In this document: one piece after another, positions 1 through 11,257 of the stretch
Layout: every line of letters starts with the position of its first letter
Position numbering within the stretch: the stretch's first letter is position 1
NCBI GenBank assembly: GCA_010015655.1
Contig: ML976744.1
Span: 98,060-162,059 of the forward strand
Source: Bimuria novae-zelandiae CBS 107.79
Lineage: Eukaryota > Ascomycota > Dothideomycetes > Pleosporales > Didymosphaeriaceae
Direction: 5' to 3'
DNA: 64,000 nt
Notes under the pieces: model-generated
What the model saw: the letters and a program-made list of their open reading frames with translations, nothing else
Databases searched by the model: none
What the model was told of the DNA's origin: nothing
Translations under genes and position numbers: made by a program

Positions 1-2070
1 GATGCCATGTGAAAGCGGAAGGAAGTTGCTTCGTTCGTGTCGCTTTCGTGAGCTTTTGCGCGTTGCACGATCTTGACAGCCATATCTCCACATGTGCAAA
101 CCATCTCGGCATCGTACTGCAGACTGAGCATTGCTTGGCGGAAGAGCAGGAGGCGCAATTGATCGAGGCTGTTCTGAACGATGGTATGTTGGCGCAGCTG
201 TCGAGTCTCTGGAGGGTACTCAGGCGACAGCAAAGGAATGGTAGGGAGGACAGTTTCAGTCCAGTGTTTGATGCGGGCATCGAAAACAAGCGCATTGTCC
301 ATGACCAACCCGTCTTTAGATGCGGTAGCAGCAAAGAGTCCGTCCCAAGCATCTGCTGCTAGGCGTCCCCAGCACACCATGCAATTGAGGTACACGTTTG
401 ATGATAACGATACATTTGGTTCTGGTAAAGGTTGATCGGGGTGTATTTCCTATACCCTGTCAGATGGAACGGAGATGAGAGCCGCTGTGCTCACCTTGTC
501 GTGGAGATACGCGGGCTGCTCGATATCAATATCTGCCTCGCGAATACTGTACGGCCGCCCACAACTGAGAGATATGCGGCGGTCGAGAAAGTACACAGTC
601 CAGAATATGCGTTGTCGCATGTGAATCTCAAACGGAGTATAAGTTCGCCAAGAAGACTGTTGGTGAAGTCCTGCCTGGAAACATAGTCGGGCCGCTATTC
701 CGATGATACTATAAGCAGCATTTCCTTTGTCGGCATACATAAGATAGACAGCCTACGAAAATTAGTGCTTATTTGAAGAAGAGGATGGCGACTGTACCTC
801 TAGGGCCAAGAACTGTAACAAGGCGAGATTGACCCGACCACTCGTTCGCCGCTTTCCAACCAGGTCGTCTGCTGCTCGGAACCACTGCCAACCCGGAGGG
901 CTGGGTTGGGATGCTGGATCCAATGGGTCTGTGACATTTCTCGTGGTAAGTTCTTGTTCATTTGTACGTCTCGGGACTGTGATGAAAATAAACTGACCTA
1001 ATGCTGTCGCGATATCTACACAAGCGAAGACAATGTAGTTGAGAGCTAAAAGTGAGATGTGGTCTGCTTGAACGGCGGGGACCGAAAGCAGCTTCTCGCT
1101 GCCTATGCGAAACTCGACCTCGTTCACACACGGGTAGTACGGGGCAATGTCGTCGAAGAAGACACCCAAGTACCTTTGATATTCCACCGGATTGGGGAAA
1201 GCAAAGGTCCTGGCACCTACCCGGACCGTGGCTGGAACATCGCCACTGCTCGCCGGGCTCACCGCTGAGATGGAATGCCGTGCCCTTTCCGGACTCCCCA
1301 TACTGATCTCGCCTTGTTGCACAGATGGTAAGGAAAGGGTAGCCTCGCCAGCGATCTGCATCAGAAAGTCGGCGTGTAGTCGCTCGCTGGCGGCCCCGTC
1401 GCGCTCCATGCTCATGCGAGGCGTCACGGTCATGCCGCGCTCCAGCATCAGCGATTCCATCATGCTCTCAATGCGCGCCATGCGTGCCTCCATCGACAGG
1501 CCCAACACGCTGGCGTCGCTCGCCCGCCGCTCGATGCCTTCATTGCGCGGCACAAGACTCCTCCGAAATGTGCCATTGCTGTTGTCGTTTGTAGCCAAGG
1601 TTGTGGGGGCTTGGGTGAGCGTGGGCCTACTGAGGTTCTGTAGGGCTTCGGCGGCCGTCTGGTCTTCCGAGTAGAAACAGCGTTTTCCGCTATCGACGCA
1701 CCGCTGGCAGGGATTTTCGCCGGAGCACTGGGGATGCGTTAGCTCTCGTCCTCCAGCTGACCATCAATCACGCGACCACCCGCCTGGGTCTGTCTCTGCT
1801 CTAGATGTATCGCATTCATTGAACAACAGAACAGGTGACCGTGCCAGAACACGTGCTAGACAACGACATACCTTCAGTTTGCTGCGGCGGCAAGATACGC
1901 TGTAGCTGCTGTTAGGATACGGAACGGTTCGGAATGCGGAGCGTCTACTTCCCAAGCTCTGGAGATGACCGTTAGCCTGCGAAAGAAATCTAATTTTGGC
2001 AGACTTACCGAGGTGCGTATTTCGCACGCACTTTCTTGCGCTTCGGCGACGAAGGCGCCCCGACTTCCAT
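1..2070 (-). CDS. Zn2Cys6 fungal transcription factor, 3' end cut by window edge
   Basis: Nuclear regulator with an N-terminal zinc cluster and a fungal-specific (Fungal_trans) middle domain. Exons I read: 2070-2009, 1899-1872, 1727-998, 928-798, 752-495 and 449 to the edge. All phases agree and at least 552 codons are present. Start is ATG 2070, followed by a basic stretch (PKRKKVRAKYAPR). The cluster reads C-RRSKLK-C-SGENP-C-QR-C-VDSGKR-C across two introns with canonical spacing. The first of the six cysteines is not visible at the expected place. The domain core is clear: PPGWQWFRAADDLVGKR, then YADKGNAAYSIIGIAARLC, RQRIFWTVYFLDRRISLSCG and VYLNCMVCWGRLAADAWDG. No target genes can be inferred because the C-terminus lies outside the window. 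Family call is firm; exon 2 boundaries are less so. Confidence 0.85.
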
Positions 2071-2580
2071 CACTGGCTCGGGTGATGTTGCGAGCGTTCG
2101 GGAAGAGGCGTTGTTGGAGTCGACTGCCTGGCCTGTGCTTTCTCGGAACTGAGCTTCGGGGGCCCAGACCTCAGCCTTCGCCGTGCATCAGCCTGGATTT
2201 TTTTTCCACCTACATTTATCATCATGATCCCCCGTACCACTATTAGGCCATGGACATACAATAGGTGAAGGAGCTGCGGAGAGGTTTATTGGGCTCTCCA
2301 ATCCACCATCGCTGCGCTGGGCGAGCACCTATTCGCGAAAAGAAGACTTGCGTCTCCCACTCGGAGCCCCATCATCTCCTGCAGACTTGATAAAGCCAAA
2401 AGTCTGGGATTTGTTGTGTCCCGGTCTCGCCTTTGCTGAAAACGTTTCCAAATCGCAACAGCTCAGCCACGCCGACCCATGGGCCGAAGTAGCACTGCAA
2501 CTGCTCGCTTTGGTAGCCTTCGAGATGAACTACGAACAGGGTGACGAACGCGTCATTGAGAGTTATAGGCCGAGGCAAAC
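2071..2580. other. Intergenic, possible decayed tail of the HET gene
   Basis: On the minus strand, 2372-2584 reads as an uninterrupted segment (LPRPITLNDAFVTLFVVHLEGY onward) in a frame shifted from the HET-domain pseudogene just upstream. It could be the true C-terminal end of that gene joined by a frameshift or a missed intron. Otherwise nothing is recognised. Confidence 0.35.
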
Positions 2581-3803
2581 TCAATGTCGGCCTGGTCTAA
2601 TGACATAGAGTGATCGATACTTGAACTTGTGCCGGTCGGATCTTGGCAGGAATACTAGGTCAGTGCCGGCTTGCCGGGCGAGTTGCACGCAGAGCATCTG
2701 CTCGTCCGAAGAACCCTCGTTCAGAAGCGAGACACATGCGGTTATGACGCTCGTGCGGCCCGCAGGTCGCCACGATGGAATACTGACGCGAACGCCTCGA
2801 CTGGTCATGAAGGGGGCCTCGTGATCGCTGGGCGCAGGGAATAATGAGAAGAAGTTTTGAGACAGGGCAGCGAATATCCACGGCCGCAAATTCGAAGTGC
2901 CGGGCTTGTTCGATCGGGACGACATCCTGGATGGCTTGTAACTTTCCCAAAAGATGAAGTCAGCAGGCCGGTCAGCGAGCAGCCCTTTCGGCAAGGGTCG
3001 GGGCACATCAAGAACTTCATCGTCCCTTGGACACCTGCAATTCGCAAGACAGTAAGCGTATGCCGTACAGCAACACTTTTGGCCATCGAGACGTACCAAG
3101 CAAATAGCGTATAGTCCTCAAGCACTTTCATAATCTCCTCCTGGAGACGCATGAATGCTCGTTCGCCTTCTCCGTACAGCAATGACATATTCACACCGAA
3201 CAATCCAAGAAGGCAATAAGCCCGGTCCTCTACACGCGTAGTTTTTCGATTAGCAGCCTACAAAATCCTCACTGCGACGTTCCGGTCGAAGAGGCTTCCG
3301 CCAGTCAATATCTCCTCGTCGATGCCCGTTATGCTCGTAATCTGCGCTTGGAGGCTCAATTTGGAGCCAAGTTCCATGCCGTTCGCATCGTAAAACTTAA
3401 CCACAGCCGGCGCTAGAAGCTCCTGCAAAGTCCATCCTCGGGTCCACCATCGGCTTTGCGCAAAGTCCTGCCTCCCGTGGCAGTCTTGAAGATAGGCGTA
3501 GCATATGCGAGACTTTCTGTACCACTCATACATGGAATTGATGCTTTCCGACAGCTCGGCAGAGCTTGTTTTGTCGATGCAGCAAGTATCGATCCAGGCC
3601 CAGGAGAAGCCATCATGCGCCGCCTGTCAGTAGCAGAATTGTAGTTTCGACCAGGCTGATTTGTTCTCTTGTGCTTTACCGGATCCAATGTCCTGAAAGG
3701 TCACCTCTTCCTCGCCCCATGTGTGACTCAGGATCACGTACTGCAGGGTGTTGTCACCCAGAAACTCTTTGAGCTCGAATGTTGAAGTATTAAGGAGCCT
3801 CAT
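2581..3803 (-). pseudogene. HET-domain (heterokaryon incompatibility) protein, broken by two in-frame stops
   Basis: HET proteins mediate non-self recognition and cell death on fusion of unlike hyphae. The reading starts MRLLNTSTFELKEF at ATG 3803 and carries the family blocks in order: YVILSHTWGEEEVTFQDI, DGFSWAWIDTCCIDK, SSAELSESINSMYEWY, SRWWTRGWTLQELLAP, TTRVEDRAYCLLGLFGVN and MSLLYGEGERAFMRLQEEI. One intron (3096-3035) links LFAW to the C-terminal exon. All these blocks share one frame but are cut by TGA at 3629-3627, just before the DGF..WIDTCCIDK block, and by TAG at 3260-3258, where the family usually has the Trp of SWA. No intron of normal size removes either stop without deleting conserved residues. 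The TAG fits TGG to TAG, a RIP-type change. The end may also be frameshifted near 2590. Sequencing error is the alternative. Confidence 0.85.
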
Positions 3804-4170
3804 TTTTTATAGTACCTTCAGGTGGCAGGGATCGTCCCGCTGGCATAAGTGTAACGTCTTGGACCCCTAGTGGGTTCGTCATCCATCGTTCGTATGTGTT
3901 TGAGTGTGAACAAGCCAAAGTGGGGCACTTGTTGATCACAGCGCTTGAACTGCCAGGGACGTCGACTTTCAGAAAGCGGACAAAGGAGTGGTCGACACTA
4001 TCATAATTCCAGAATGTCTGCAGCAGCCGTGAAACGGTAACGAGATACTAGAGGTAGAAGAATAGGAAGACTAAAACTTTGCGCTATCCACATCTGACTT
4101 AGTGCGGGGCTACTATGCATCGCACCTTCATCTCGGCCCCTCTTCAACCAGACAAGATTACAACCACACC
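3804..4170. other. Intergenic
   Basis: Divergent spacer between the HET pseudogene and the asparaginase gene. The asparaginase frame stays open upstream to a GTG at 4102, but no in-frame ATG precedes 4171. No other feature seen. Confidence 0.6.
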
Positions 4171-5505
4171 ATGAACGAGAAGAACATTTTTCCTTTCGAT
4201 AAGGACTTTTCTCCTTTCACGAAGGACAATTTTCCATTCGAGCAGGATATTACTCCTCGCATCATCATCCACGGAGGCGCTGGAAACCTCACCAAACAAT
4301 CATTGCCGCGAGAGAAGTACGATGCATACCAAGCTTCGCTCCGACGCATCCTGGCCTCTTCAGCAGAGCTGCTATCCCAGACTGGCTCGACAGCTCTCGA
4401 TGTCGCCACTTTCGCGGTGTCACTTCTAGAAGACGACCCTCTGTACAACTCCGGTAGAGGTGCGGTCTTTACAAGAGAAGGCAAGAACGAACTTGAATGC
4501 AGCATCATGGTATCGAATGGCTATCGAAAGCGAGGCGTCGGATGTATGATGCTACAACATGTCAAAAACCCCATCAAGCTTGCACGTGAACTGCTGATAC
4601 GTGGAGAGAAAAATGGCGGTGACGGCTCTCAAGACCATTGTCAATACGCGGGTCCTTTTGTCGAAGGTCTAGCGAAAAAGTGGGGGCTGGACATCGTTGA
4701 CCCGAGTCACTTTTTCACGCAGCAGAGATGGGACGAGCATGTAAGAGGACTAGAGGAGGAGGAAAAGCAAAGAGCAGCTGGTATCTCGGTAAACGAGATG
4801 AGCGACTGGGAGAAGGCGAGCTACATCCCGCTGGGCACCTGCGGTGCCGTGGTCCTCGACAGCTTCGGGACGATCTGTGTTGCTACCTCCACTGGCGGGC
4901 TCACTAACAAGTTACCTGGCCGCATAGGAGATACACCGACCATCGGAGCCGGCTTTTGGGCCGAAGAATGGCACCAAAAGCTCGTTATCCCTAGAGCAGG
5001 GGAGAGACGTCAGCCGTCACCTATGGACCAAATCTCTCGAGGTGACTTCCGTGACCTGCTCTCTGATTGTATGCCAATGTTTGTCACGGGTGCTTCAGGT
5101 GCAGGGCCCTCAAGAGTTTTGGATCAAGTGCGTGATCGGCTTTCGTCTATCCGCCACGCAGTCGGAATGTCTGGCACCGGAAACGGTGATAGCTTCCTCC
5201 GCATGAACGCATGTCGTACCGCAGCAGCCAACTCTCGATTTGGAGGTACCGAGCTCGCTGACGCTGTCACCTGGATGGCTGGACCGAACGGCGAACTCCA
5301 AAAGTCAGCTAGGGATCGGTGGGGGCATTCTCACGAAGGCACTGGTGGTATCATTGGGATCGAGCTTGTGGGGAACAAGGGTACTGTGGTCTGGGACTTC
5401 AACTGCGGGGGTATGTTTAGGGCATGGGTCGATGACAAGGGGAAGCACCATTGCCTTATTTTCCGGGAAGGATACGACAGTGGTGCAGAGACATTCGCAG
5501 GCTAG
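4171..5505 (+). CDS. L-asparaginase / isoaspartyl peptidase (Ntn-hydrolase, Thr nucleophile)
   Basis: Hydrolyses asparagine or beta-aspartyl peptides and normally cleaves itself at a threonine that becomes the catalytic N-terminus. The 444-residue product has the family start PRIIIHGGAGN, the SLLEDDPLYNSGRGAVF block and the autoprocessing site PLGTCGAVVLD with Thr223 as predicted nucleophile. It is followed by TSTGGLTNKLPGRIGDTPTIGAG, the substrate-loop signature. The C-terminal GTGGIIGIEL block is present. No intron and no signal peptide are visible, so it is probably cytosolic. I chose ATG 4171 (CACACC ATG) because the upstream extension has only a GTG. The length is longer than bacterial homologues because of insertions (an acidic EEEEKQR stretch before the site), which is usual in fungi. 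Threonine aspartase is a less likely alternative within the same fold. Confidence 0.92.
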   Translation: MNEKNIFPFDKDFSPFTKDNFPFEQDITPRIIIHGGAGNLTKQSLPREKYDAYQASLRRILASSAELLSQTGSTALDVATFAVSLLEDDPLYNSGRGAVFTREGKNELECSIMVSNGYRKRGVGCMMLQHVKNPIKLARELLIRGEKNGGDGSQDHCQYAGPFVEGLAKKWGLDIVDPSHFFTQQRWDEHVRGLEEEEKQRAAGISVNEMSDWEKASYIPLGTCGAVVLDSFGTICVATSTGGLTNKLPGRIGDTPTIGAGFWAEEWHQKLVIPRAGERRQPSPMDQISRGDFRDLLSDCMPMFVTGASGAGPSRVLDQVRDRLSSIRHAVGMSGTGNGDSFLRMNACRTAAANSRFGGTELADAVTWMAGPNGELQKSARDRWGHSHEGTGGIIGIELVGNKGTVVWDFNCGGMFRAWVDDKGKHHCLIFREGYDSGAETFAG

Positions 5506-5898
5506 CATGGGATGATACGATCTCTCGAGCGACTAGAGATGCTACGTAAGTGCAGAATAGAGCAATAGAAAAGCGACTTACAGAGCTGAAACAAATGATA
5601 ACGAAACAAGACCTCGTAGTTCAGAAGCACTGCTCGCATCTTAGAAATGAACAACTTAAAGACGTTCACAGTACTGCTCTATCTAACAAGTGTCGCTACT
5701 CTCGCTTCGTTTTTCAGCTCAATGCGTCGTCTCGCTCGTGCGGGAAGTCCGTCAGGACATGCAGAATGGAGGCCAGTAGCTTGATGCAATTGCAAAGTAC
5801 ACCAATTTAATGAGATCTAGGGTATCATTCCGTCCCAATCATCAGTCATCGTCAGAAGAACTCGCTTTCCCCTCACTTCCTCCACCCACATCACCGCT
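5506..5898. other. Intergenic, convergent 3' ends
   Basis: Spacer between two convergent genes. No coding signal or structured RNA recognised. Confidence 0.6.
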
Positions 5899-6885
5899 CT
5901 ACGCCTTCCCACTACTCCCGCAAATATCCATCCACCTCTCCGTCTCCTCTTGAATCACCTTCATCCCCTCATCAATCAACTGCACCAACATCATCTTACT
6001 CGCATTCTTCTGCACGAACTCATTCCACACCTCCAACAACAGCTTATTCACATTAAGCTTCACCGCGCCGTTATCGATCGCTTGCTTCATGATTTCCGGC
6101 GGGAAGTCATTGGTGCCATGCAGCGCGATACGCACGCGGCCGTCGATCTGCTTATTAATAGCAGTCAACTTGTCGAAATGAATCTGGCCCGGCGCTGGGC
6201 CCGCAGGCCCATAGTCGCCGTGCACGTTACCAATCGAGGGCGCGAGGATATCGATGCCGGCCGCGATGAACTTGTCGACGTCCTCGGGGGAAGTGAAGAG
6301 TGCTATTTCCCGTTAGTCCACGCCCTCACTATATCGCCACCAAAATCCTATACAACTTGTGCAGATCTTACCTTCCAGACCCTCCGTGTTCGCAATGCCG
6401 TCTTCCCCGCCTTCGATCCTCCCGCTCTCGGCCTCGACAGCGATACCCTTCTCATGGCACTCTTTCGCCAGGATCTTCGTCTTTTCCAGGTTCTCGGCTT
6501 CGTCGTAGTGCGACATGTCCACCATGACCGAGTCGACGGGTAATGTGGCGATGATCTCGCGGATGTGATCGACGTTCTGTGCGTGGTCGATGTGCAGGCT
6601 GAGCGGGACGCTAGCGGACTTTACGGCGGCGGCGGCGGCATGTGCGAGGGTGGGGAGTTGCTTGAGGGTTGAGGGGAAGAGTTGGATGATCAGCGGCGAT
6701 CGCTTCACTTCGGCGGCGCGGACCAGTGCTGTGAGCTGTTCAATGTTGTAGCTGCAATGTATCAGTACGAGGTATCTTTTCTAGTTTTGGTGACTTGCGT
6801 ACGCTATGGCTGCCATAACACCGTAGTTGCCTTTGGTTGCAGCATCCAGGATCTCCAAGGTGCGGTTCTTGCCCGTTAGAACCAT
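5899..6885 (-). CDS. Class II (zinc) ketose-bisphosphate aldolase, tagatose/fructose type
   Basis: Cleaves or forms ketose bisphosphates through dihydroxyacetone phosphate, using Zn2+. Three exons (6885-6803, 6751-6372, 6302-5899) with GT-AG borders and matching phases give 288 residues, the usual size of the short GatY-like group. The start reads MVLTGKNRTLEILDAATKGN, then AAIAYNIEQLTALVRAAE. Metal and catalytic motifs are present: SLHIDHAQN (Asp and first His ligand), PSIGNVHGDYG (second His) and RIALHGTND (third His), with KLNVNK near the end. The enzyme differs from the housekeeping glycolytic aldolase, which is longer. It lies tail-side of a Zn2Cys6 regulator, an SDR and an MFS transporter, so a role in a peripheral sugar or sugar-acid pathway is plausible. 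The true substrate cannot be read from the sequence. Confidence 0.92.
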
Positions 6886-7642
6886 CTTAGATGTTATACG
6901 GGAAATTCTGTGAGGACGTTTGACTGGTGGTTCACGTTGTTGTTGGTGGAAGAGAGTGCGACAACGAGGAAGATGTGTGCGTATTCAGCATCGGAAAGCT
7001 CGTCGGGACGGCAGTGCAATGGTAATTGTATGATTGCAAAGCGGGCTTCTCACCAGCTCCGATTCGTCGACACATGATCACGATACGAGCCTTCTTCTTC
7101 AGGTTTGGTTCGCGTCGGAGTGCATGAAGGCTCTCAACCATGCGGTAGTGTACAATTTATGGAGTAAGAGGACATCCGGGAACTTGGATCTTGTGCCTCG
7201 TCTCGAGGCATATTCCCGGTCAGCAAGCGAGCGGTGGCGTCATTCTCCCCATAGACAGACAGGCGACGCATCTCCCCGCAGCTTGTAAATGTGGAGTTTA
7301 GCGGCCTGACTCGCCATTCACTGCTATGGTCAATAAGGCTGGCAGATTTGAATCATGTTAGCTAGTTTCTCCACGAGATTGAGGCCCGCTACGTAGCACG
7401 GTCGCGCAGAGCCTCGTCCCATGGACATGGAGATGGATATCCGGGGGTCTGCCGTGATCTAGCGGTGAGCTTCGGATGTGCGGCTATGCGGCTACGCGGC
7501 TACGCGACAAGTACGAGCTTAAATGAACTGCATAAGCAAGTTGCCGCTGCACTGTCTGCTTTGGGTGACTTGAATCGAAGATGCATGATTAGATAAAAGC
7601 TTAGCTACTGTGTCCCGTAAACACGCGACCCCATGTTTCATC
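6886..7642. other. Intergenic
   Basis: Promoter side of the aldolase and 3' side of the downstream regulator. Around 7485-7510 a short run of repeated GGCTACGCGG-like units occurs. No gene seen. Confidence 0.55.
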
Positions 7643-9750
7643 TCAAGATTCTGCTCTCCAGTGACTTGTTAAGTCATCAAGCAGTGTCTTGGGAGGGAAC
7701 TTCGTAACGTCCAGCGTCTTCTCCAGAAGCTGCATGACAGCGTTCTGTTTGACTGGTGTCTGCACACAAAGCCCAGCTGCGACTTTGTCAGTATCTTCAT
7801 AACTCAAACGACCGCTGAGAAGAGGCTGAAGCCAGTGAATGAATGAAAATTTGGCAGATTGAGATTGGGCAATGGAACTTTCCTGCACGTATTGCAGGAA
7901 CTGTTACTCACCTGCATATAGTGCTTGGTAGTTTACGAACGCACTCGGCAAATCGTTGCCTTGGTGCACCAAAGCAATACCACAAATCGACTCTACACTT
8001 TCGTCCAGAAACCGTTGTCGTCGACTGAACTCACTCATGCCACCGAGCGATGGCTGGTTGATGAGTACAACTATACGGGCGAAGTGAAACATTTGGATAG
8101 CCGCTGCATAAGAGGGAGGATGGATCCATATAGGGGCGAATAGTCCTGACTGTGGCACTGAATGGGTGTAGATTGGCTGGAAGGAAGGAGGCAATATCCT
8201 GTACCAGTCTTCGAGAGCTTGTAGCAGCTTATCGCCCTGGTCGATGCGAATGTTCATGTCGAATTGCTTCTCGTTTGCGGCGAAGTCCACACATCGCGCA
8301 CAAATGTAGACAATTCGGGTCGCAAGCTCGTCAGGCGTCAGATCGACAAGCCTCTTCGTTGGCCGCCATATGGTGAGCACGCGTCGAGACTCGCGAAATG
8401 CGACCCATATATCCTGCCGCAACCACATCCACCAAGCCGCCCTTCGAAGTCCGTCCTTTGTCTCACCATTGTTGTCCTGTGATCGCTGGATCCAAAAGAT
8501 ACCTCGCATGTGGTGCTCCCATGCTCCATTACTGTATCTGCCAGATGAATCGAACATCTCGTACATGCTGATCAAAATTGCAGTAGCAATAATTTCTGCC
8601 GATTTGTTGTAGGCGGGGTATAAGAGATTTTGAGAAAGATATTGCAAAGTCTCGTAGTAGTATTGTGTTCCCAATTCGAGCAAAGGACTGCTCAGCGCAA
8701 CTGGTTCTTGCGCGCTGGAATGAGATACGGGTGTGTGGGCATTGAAAGCCTGTTGAGGTGACTGATGATCCGAAAGCAGTGCCATGTGTCGAGCGGATAG
8801 TGCGAGCAGAGACTTCAGTAAACCGACGTTGTGTACAGCAAGTTTTGGAACCAAGTTTGAGAAATGTTTGAGAGGGTCCAGTAGGTCCAGGACGGGCCCA
8901 AGTACGTTAATATAGTGGTGAAATAGCCCAATTTCATCATCGTTCAGAGGAATTACGTCGGAAGACTTCCATGGTTCATAGTTAGAACCAGCATTAGCGG
9001 GACGATTTGGTTCTGCTGCCTGAAGTTGAGGATCAATATCGCTTTCAGCATCAGGAACAGGGCTTTGTCTTCTTGAAAGGCTAATTTGTGCGGAACCTTG
9101 ATTGTGCTTCTGGATGTTGTTGATAGCATCCTCAGCTAACAGATCGTACCACTCGAAAGGCGCTGAATTTGGTGACGGGAGTGAAGTGGATAGGGCAACG
9201 GGTGATAGATCGAAACGTAACTCGGGGGATTCTCCAAACAGTCCAGCGCTGCCAATCGATTTGCGTGTCATTGGTGAATCAGCTACTACAGAGGCTTTTG
9301 GTTGTGCAGGAGAAGTGGTCGCCTCCTGGCCACTAGCACCTGTAGGTCTCGAATGCTCCGTGGAATATGCATAAGTGCATTCTCTCTCACTCTTTAGACA
9401 TTGCCCACAGTGAGGCTTGCCTTCATCACACTTCACTCGCCTCTTGCGACATGTCAAGCTGGGATAAGTCAGCGGTGGAACCCTCCGTGATTATGAATAA
9501 GGCAGTCAAGCACGTCAAGATGCGTCATGCCCATGTGCTACCCCAGATTATGCAAAACATAAAGGCGATGACCATGCGCTAGGCTGCCGCTAAAGATCTG
9601 TCTTTTGACCACGGTGATAATCCTAGGGTAGCACGCATGGTGACGTGCCTACGAGGTCGCCCACTATGAATGGTGAGCTTACCAACCAGTCGTGGTGCGC
9701 AGACCGCGTGCGCGTGAGGGTCGCGGCTTCCGAGGTTTGCTGACAGGCAT
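7643..9750 (-). CDS. Zn2Cys6 fungal transcription factor, probable local regulator
   Basis: Nuclear DNA-binding regulator of 582 residues. Exons: 9750-9683, 9458-7912, 7776-7643. The first intron (224 bp) splits the first zinc-cluster cysteine codon. The joined cluster reads [31 protein letters not shown], all six ligands with normal spacing, preceded by a basic N-terminus (PRKPRPSRARG). A Ser/Pro-rich linker follows. The fungal-specific domain includes LFHHYINVLGPVLDLLDP, ALSARHMALLSD and AWWMWLRQDIWVAFRE. The second intron is placed so that NYQALYA joins AGLCVQTP, the junction common in this family. It lies between the aldolase and the SDR/MFS pair, the position expected for a pathway-specific activator (inference). 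Family call is firm; start and last intron are good but unproven. Confidence 0.9.
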
Positions 9751-10357
9751 CGCAGAGCGTCTCACATTGTTGGATGCCTTCGCGTCGAGGATGCGGGATG
9801 CGCTCGGTTCGAGGGGAAAAGAGGAGCTGGAGAAGCATGGGGATGCTGCCTCCGCTTGGTTCAGCTCCGGTCCGATTGGCACTTTCTCCGCACGCTAGAG
9901 CATCTGATGGCGAAAACTCTGCCTGGACAAGTGCGGCTCTGGAGAGCGGCATGGTGCCCAGCTCCGACCCCATCTTCAGCTCACCCGATGTGACATGATA
10001 CGAAATGGTTGGAATGCGACTCAGTGGTATGGGCATGGAGACGTGCGTGAGTCGCGAACGACATCTGGGGACTCGTTGAGACTAACCTGTTCGGGACTGC
10101 TACTGCCAGTTGTCAACCTGTCATTCTTCCCTACAAGTTCACCATCGATACAGCGTTCTTGTACTACGTTATGCCGTGGCCTAGAGAAGCTGCGGAAGTG
10201 CCAAGAATTCAAGTTCACCATCGCTCAAAAACGAAGTATCAGAAGCTTTTGATGTAAACGGAAGTAAAATGTGGTATTCATTCTATCGTTATCATGCCAC
10301 CCAAAATGATCCGAAAACTCCGCCCATGCAGCGAGGCGCGAAAATCTACGCAATCTC
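9751..10357. other. Intergenic, promoter of the Zn2Cys6 regulator
   Basis: Spacer upstream of the regulator and downstream of the SDR gene. Open frames here are short and mutually overlapping. No gene supported. Confidence 0.55.
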
Positions 10358-11257
10358 TTACCAAGCACCAACAATACCAGCAATGGGTATGTCGATACCT
10401 GTGGTGTAGGACGCACCATCGGACAGCAAGTACACATAGGCACCACCAAGTTCCCTAGGATCTGCCAATCTGGGCATACCGCCATAATACTGCATCTTCA
10501 GATTCCAGTCCGCAGCCCTCTCGATGTAGTAGGTCATCTGCGTCCTCACGAACCCCGGAGAGATGGAGTTTACGCGGATGCCGTGCTGTGCCCATTCCAT
10601 AGCCAACGTGTGTGCCATGTTCCTCACGGCGGCCTTGGTGCCACCATACGGCGCTGAGGGTGCTGCGCGGTTCGGACGGTACGAAGTCATCGATGCGGTG
10701 AAGACGATGGATCCCTTGATACCGAGCTCGATGAACTTGTTCGCAGCTGCCTTCGCGCAGAAATAGGCGCCGAAGACATTGAGATTGAACAGCTGCTCGA
10801 GCTGCGGACGGTCGAAGTTTAGCGCTGGCTGGTGCTTGGTCATGCCGGCGTTGGCAATCATTCCATCAATTCGGCCCGACCGGGCAACTACTTGATCCAC
10901 GGCCTTGTTTACGCTCTCTTCCGATGTGACGTCGCAGTGGAGGTAGTGGACCTGCTTCGGGTTTGCCTGTTGCAGTGCTTGGAACTCCTCACCAGGCTCG
11001 AAAAGGTCGAACGAATAGATCTCCTTCGCATCGTTGGCAAGGCACACGGTCGCGAGTCCGAGACCGATGCCTCGATTCGCACCCGTTATCACAATGACTT
11101 TGTTCTTTAGGGTGATCTTCCAATCGTGATCGGGACCCGGCTCGGTTGAAAGATACACTGGCGCGGGTACAGATTGTGCGATTTGGTTTGGCACGCTGGG
11201 TCCTGATGTAGGGGCAGCCGTCTTAGGGGCTTCCTCGGTGGTAGAGGAGGGAGACAT
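10358..11257 (-). CDS. Short-chain dehydrogenase/reductase, sorbose/L-xylulose reductase-like
   Basis: NAD(P)(H)-dependent oxidoreductase of the classical SDR family, 299 residues, no intron, ATG 11257. A roughly 45-residue Ser/Pro-rich lead precedes the Rossmann fold. Motifs: VIVITGANRGIGLGLA (cofactor glycine motif), HCDVTSEES, GMIANAGMT (NAG), TASMTSY (catalytic Ser), YGGTKAAVRN (Tyr-x3-Lys) and INSISPGFV-type sequence (RVNSISPGFVRTQM). The DLF acidic end of the second strand could favour NAD(H). The overall pattern resembles fungal ketose/polyol reductases that interconvert sorbose, xylulose or mannitol. It diverges from the MFS gene across 622 bp, which suggests shared control and a substrate import-then-reduction role (inference). 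Exact substrate unknown. Confidence 0.9.
   Translation of the reverse strand: MSPSSTTEEAPKTAAPTSGPSVPNQIAQSVPAPVYLSTEPGPDHDWKITLKNKVIVITGANRGIGLGLATVCLANDAKEIYSFDLFEPGEEFQALQQANPKQVHYLHCDVTSEESVNKAVDQVVARSGRIDGMIANAGMTKHQPALNFDRPQLEQLFNLNVFGAYFCAKAAANKFIELGIKGSIVFTASMTSYRPNRAAPSAPYGGTKAAVRNMAHTLAMEWAQHGIRVNSISPGFVRTQMTYYIERAADWNLKMQYYGGMPRLADPRELGGAYVYLLSDGASYTTGIDIPIAGIVGAW

Noticed and set aside
3600..3660. Intron that would skip the TGA in the HET gene
   Set aside because: A GTAAAG donor and CTGACAG acceptor exist 56 bp apart, but splicing would delete the conserved SAWSKLQFC-like block, and the second stop would remain.
4102..4170. N-terminal extension of the asparaginase
   Set aside because: Begins with GTG; ATG 4171 has a better context and keeps the whole domain.
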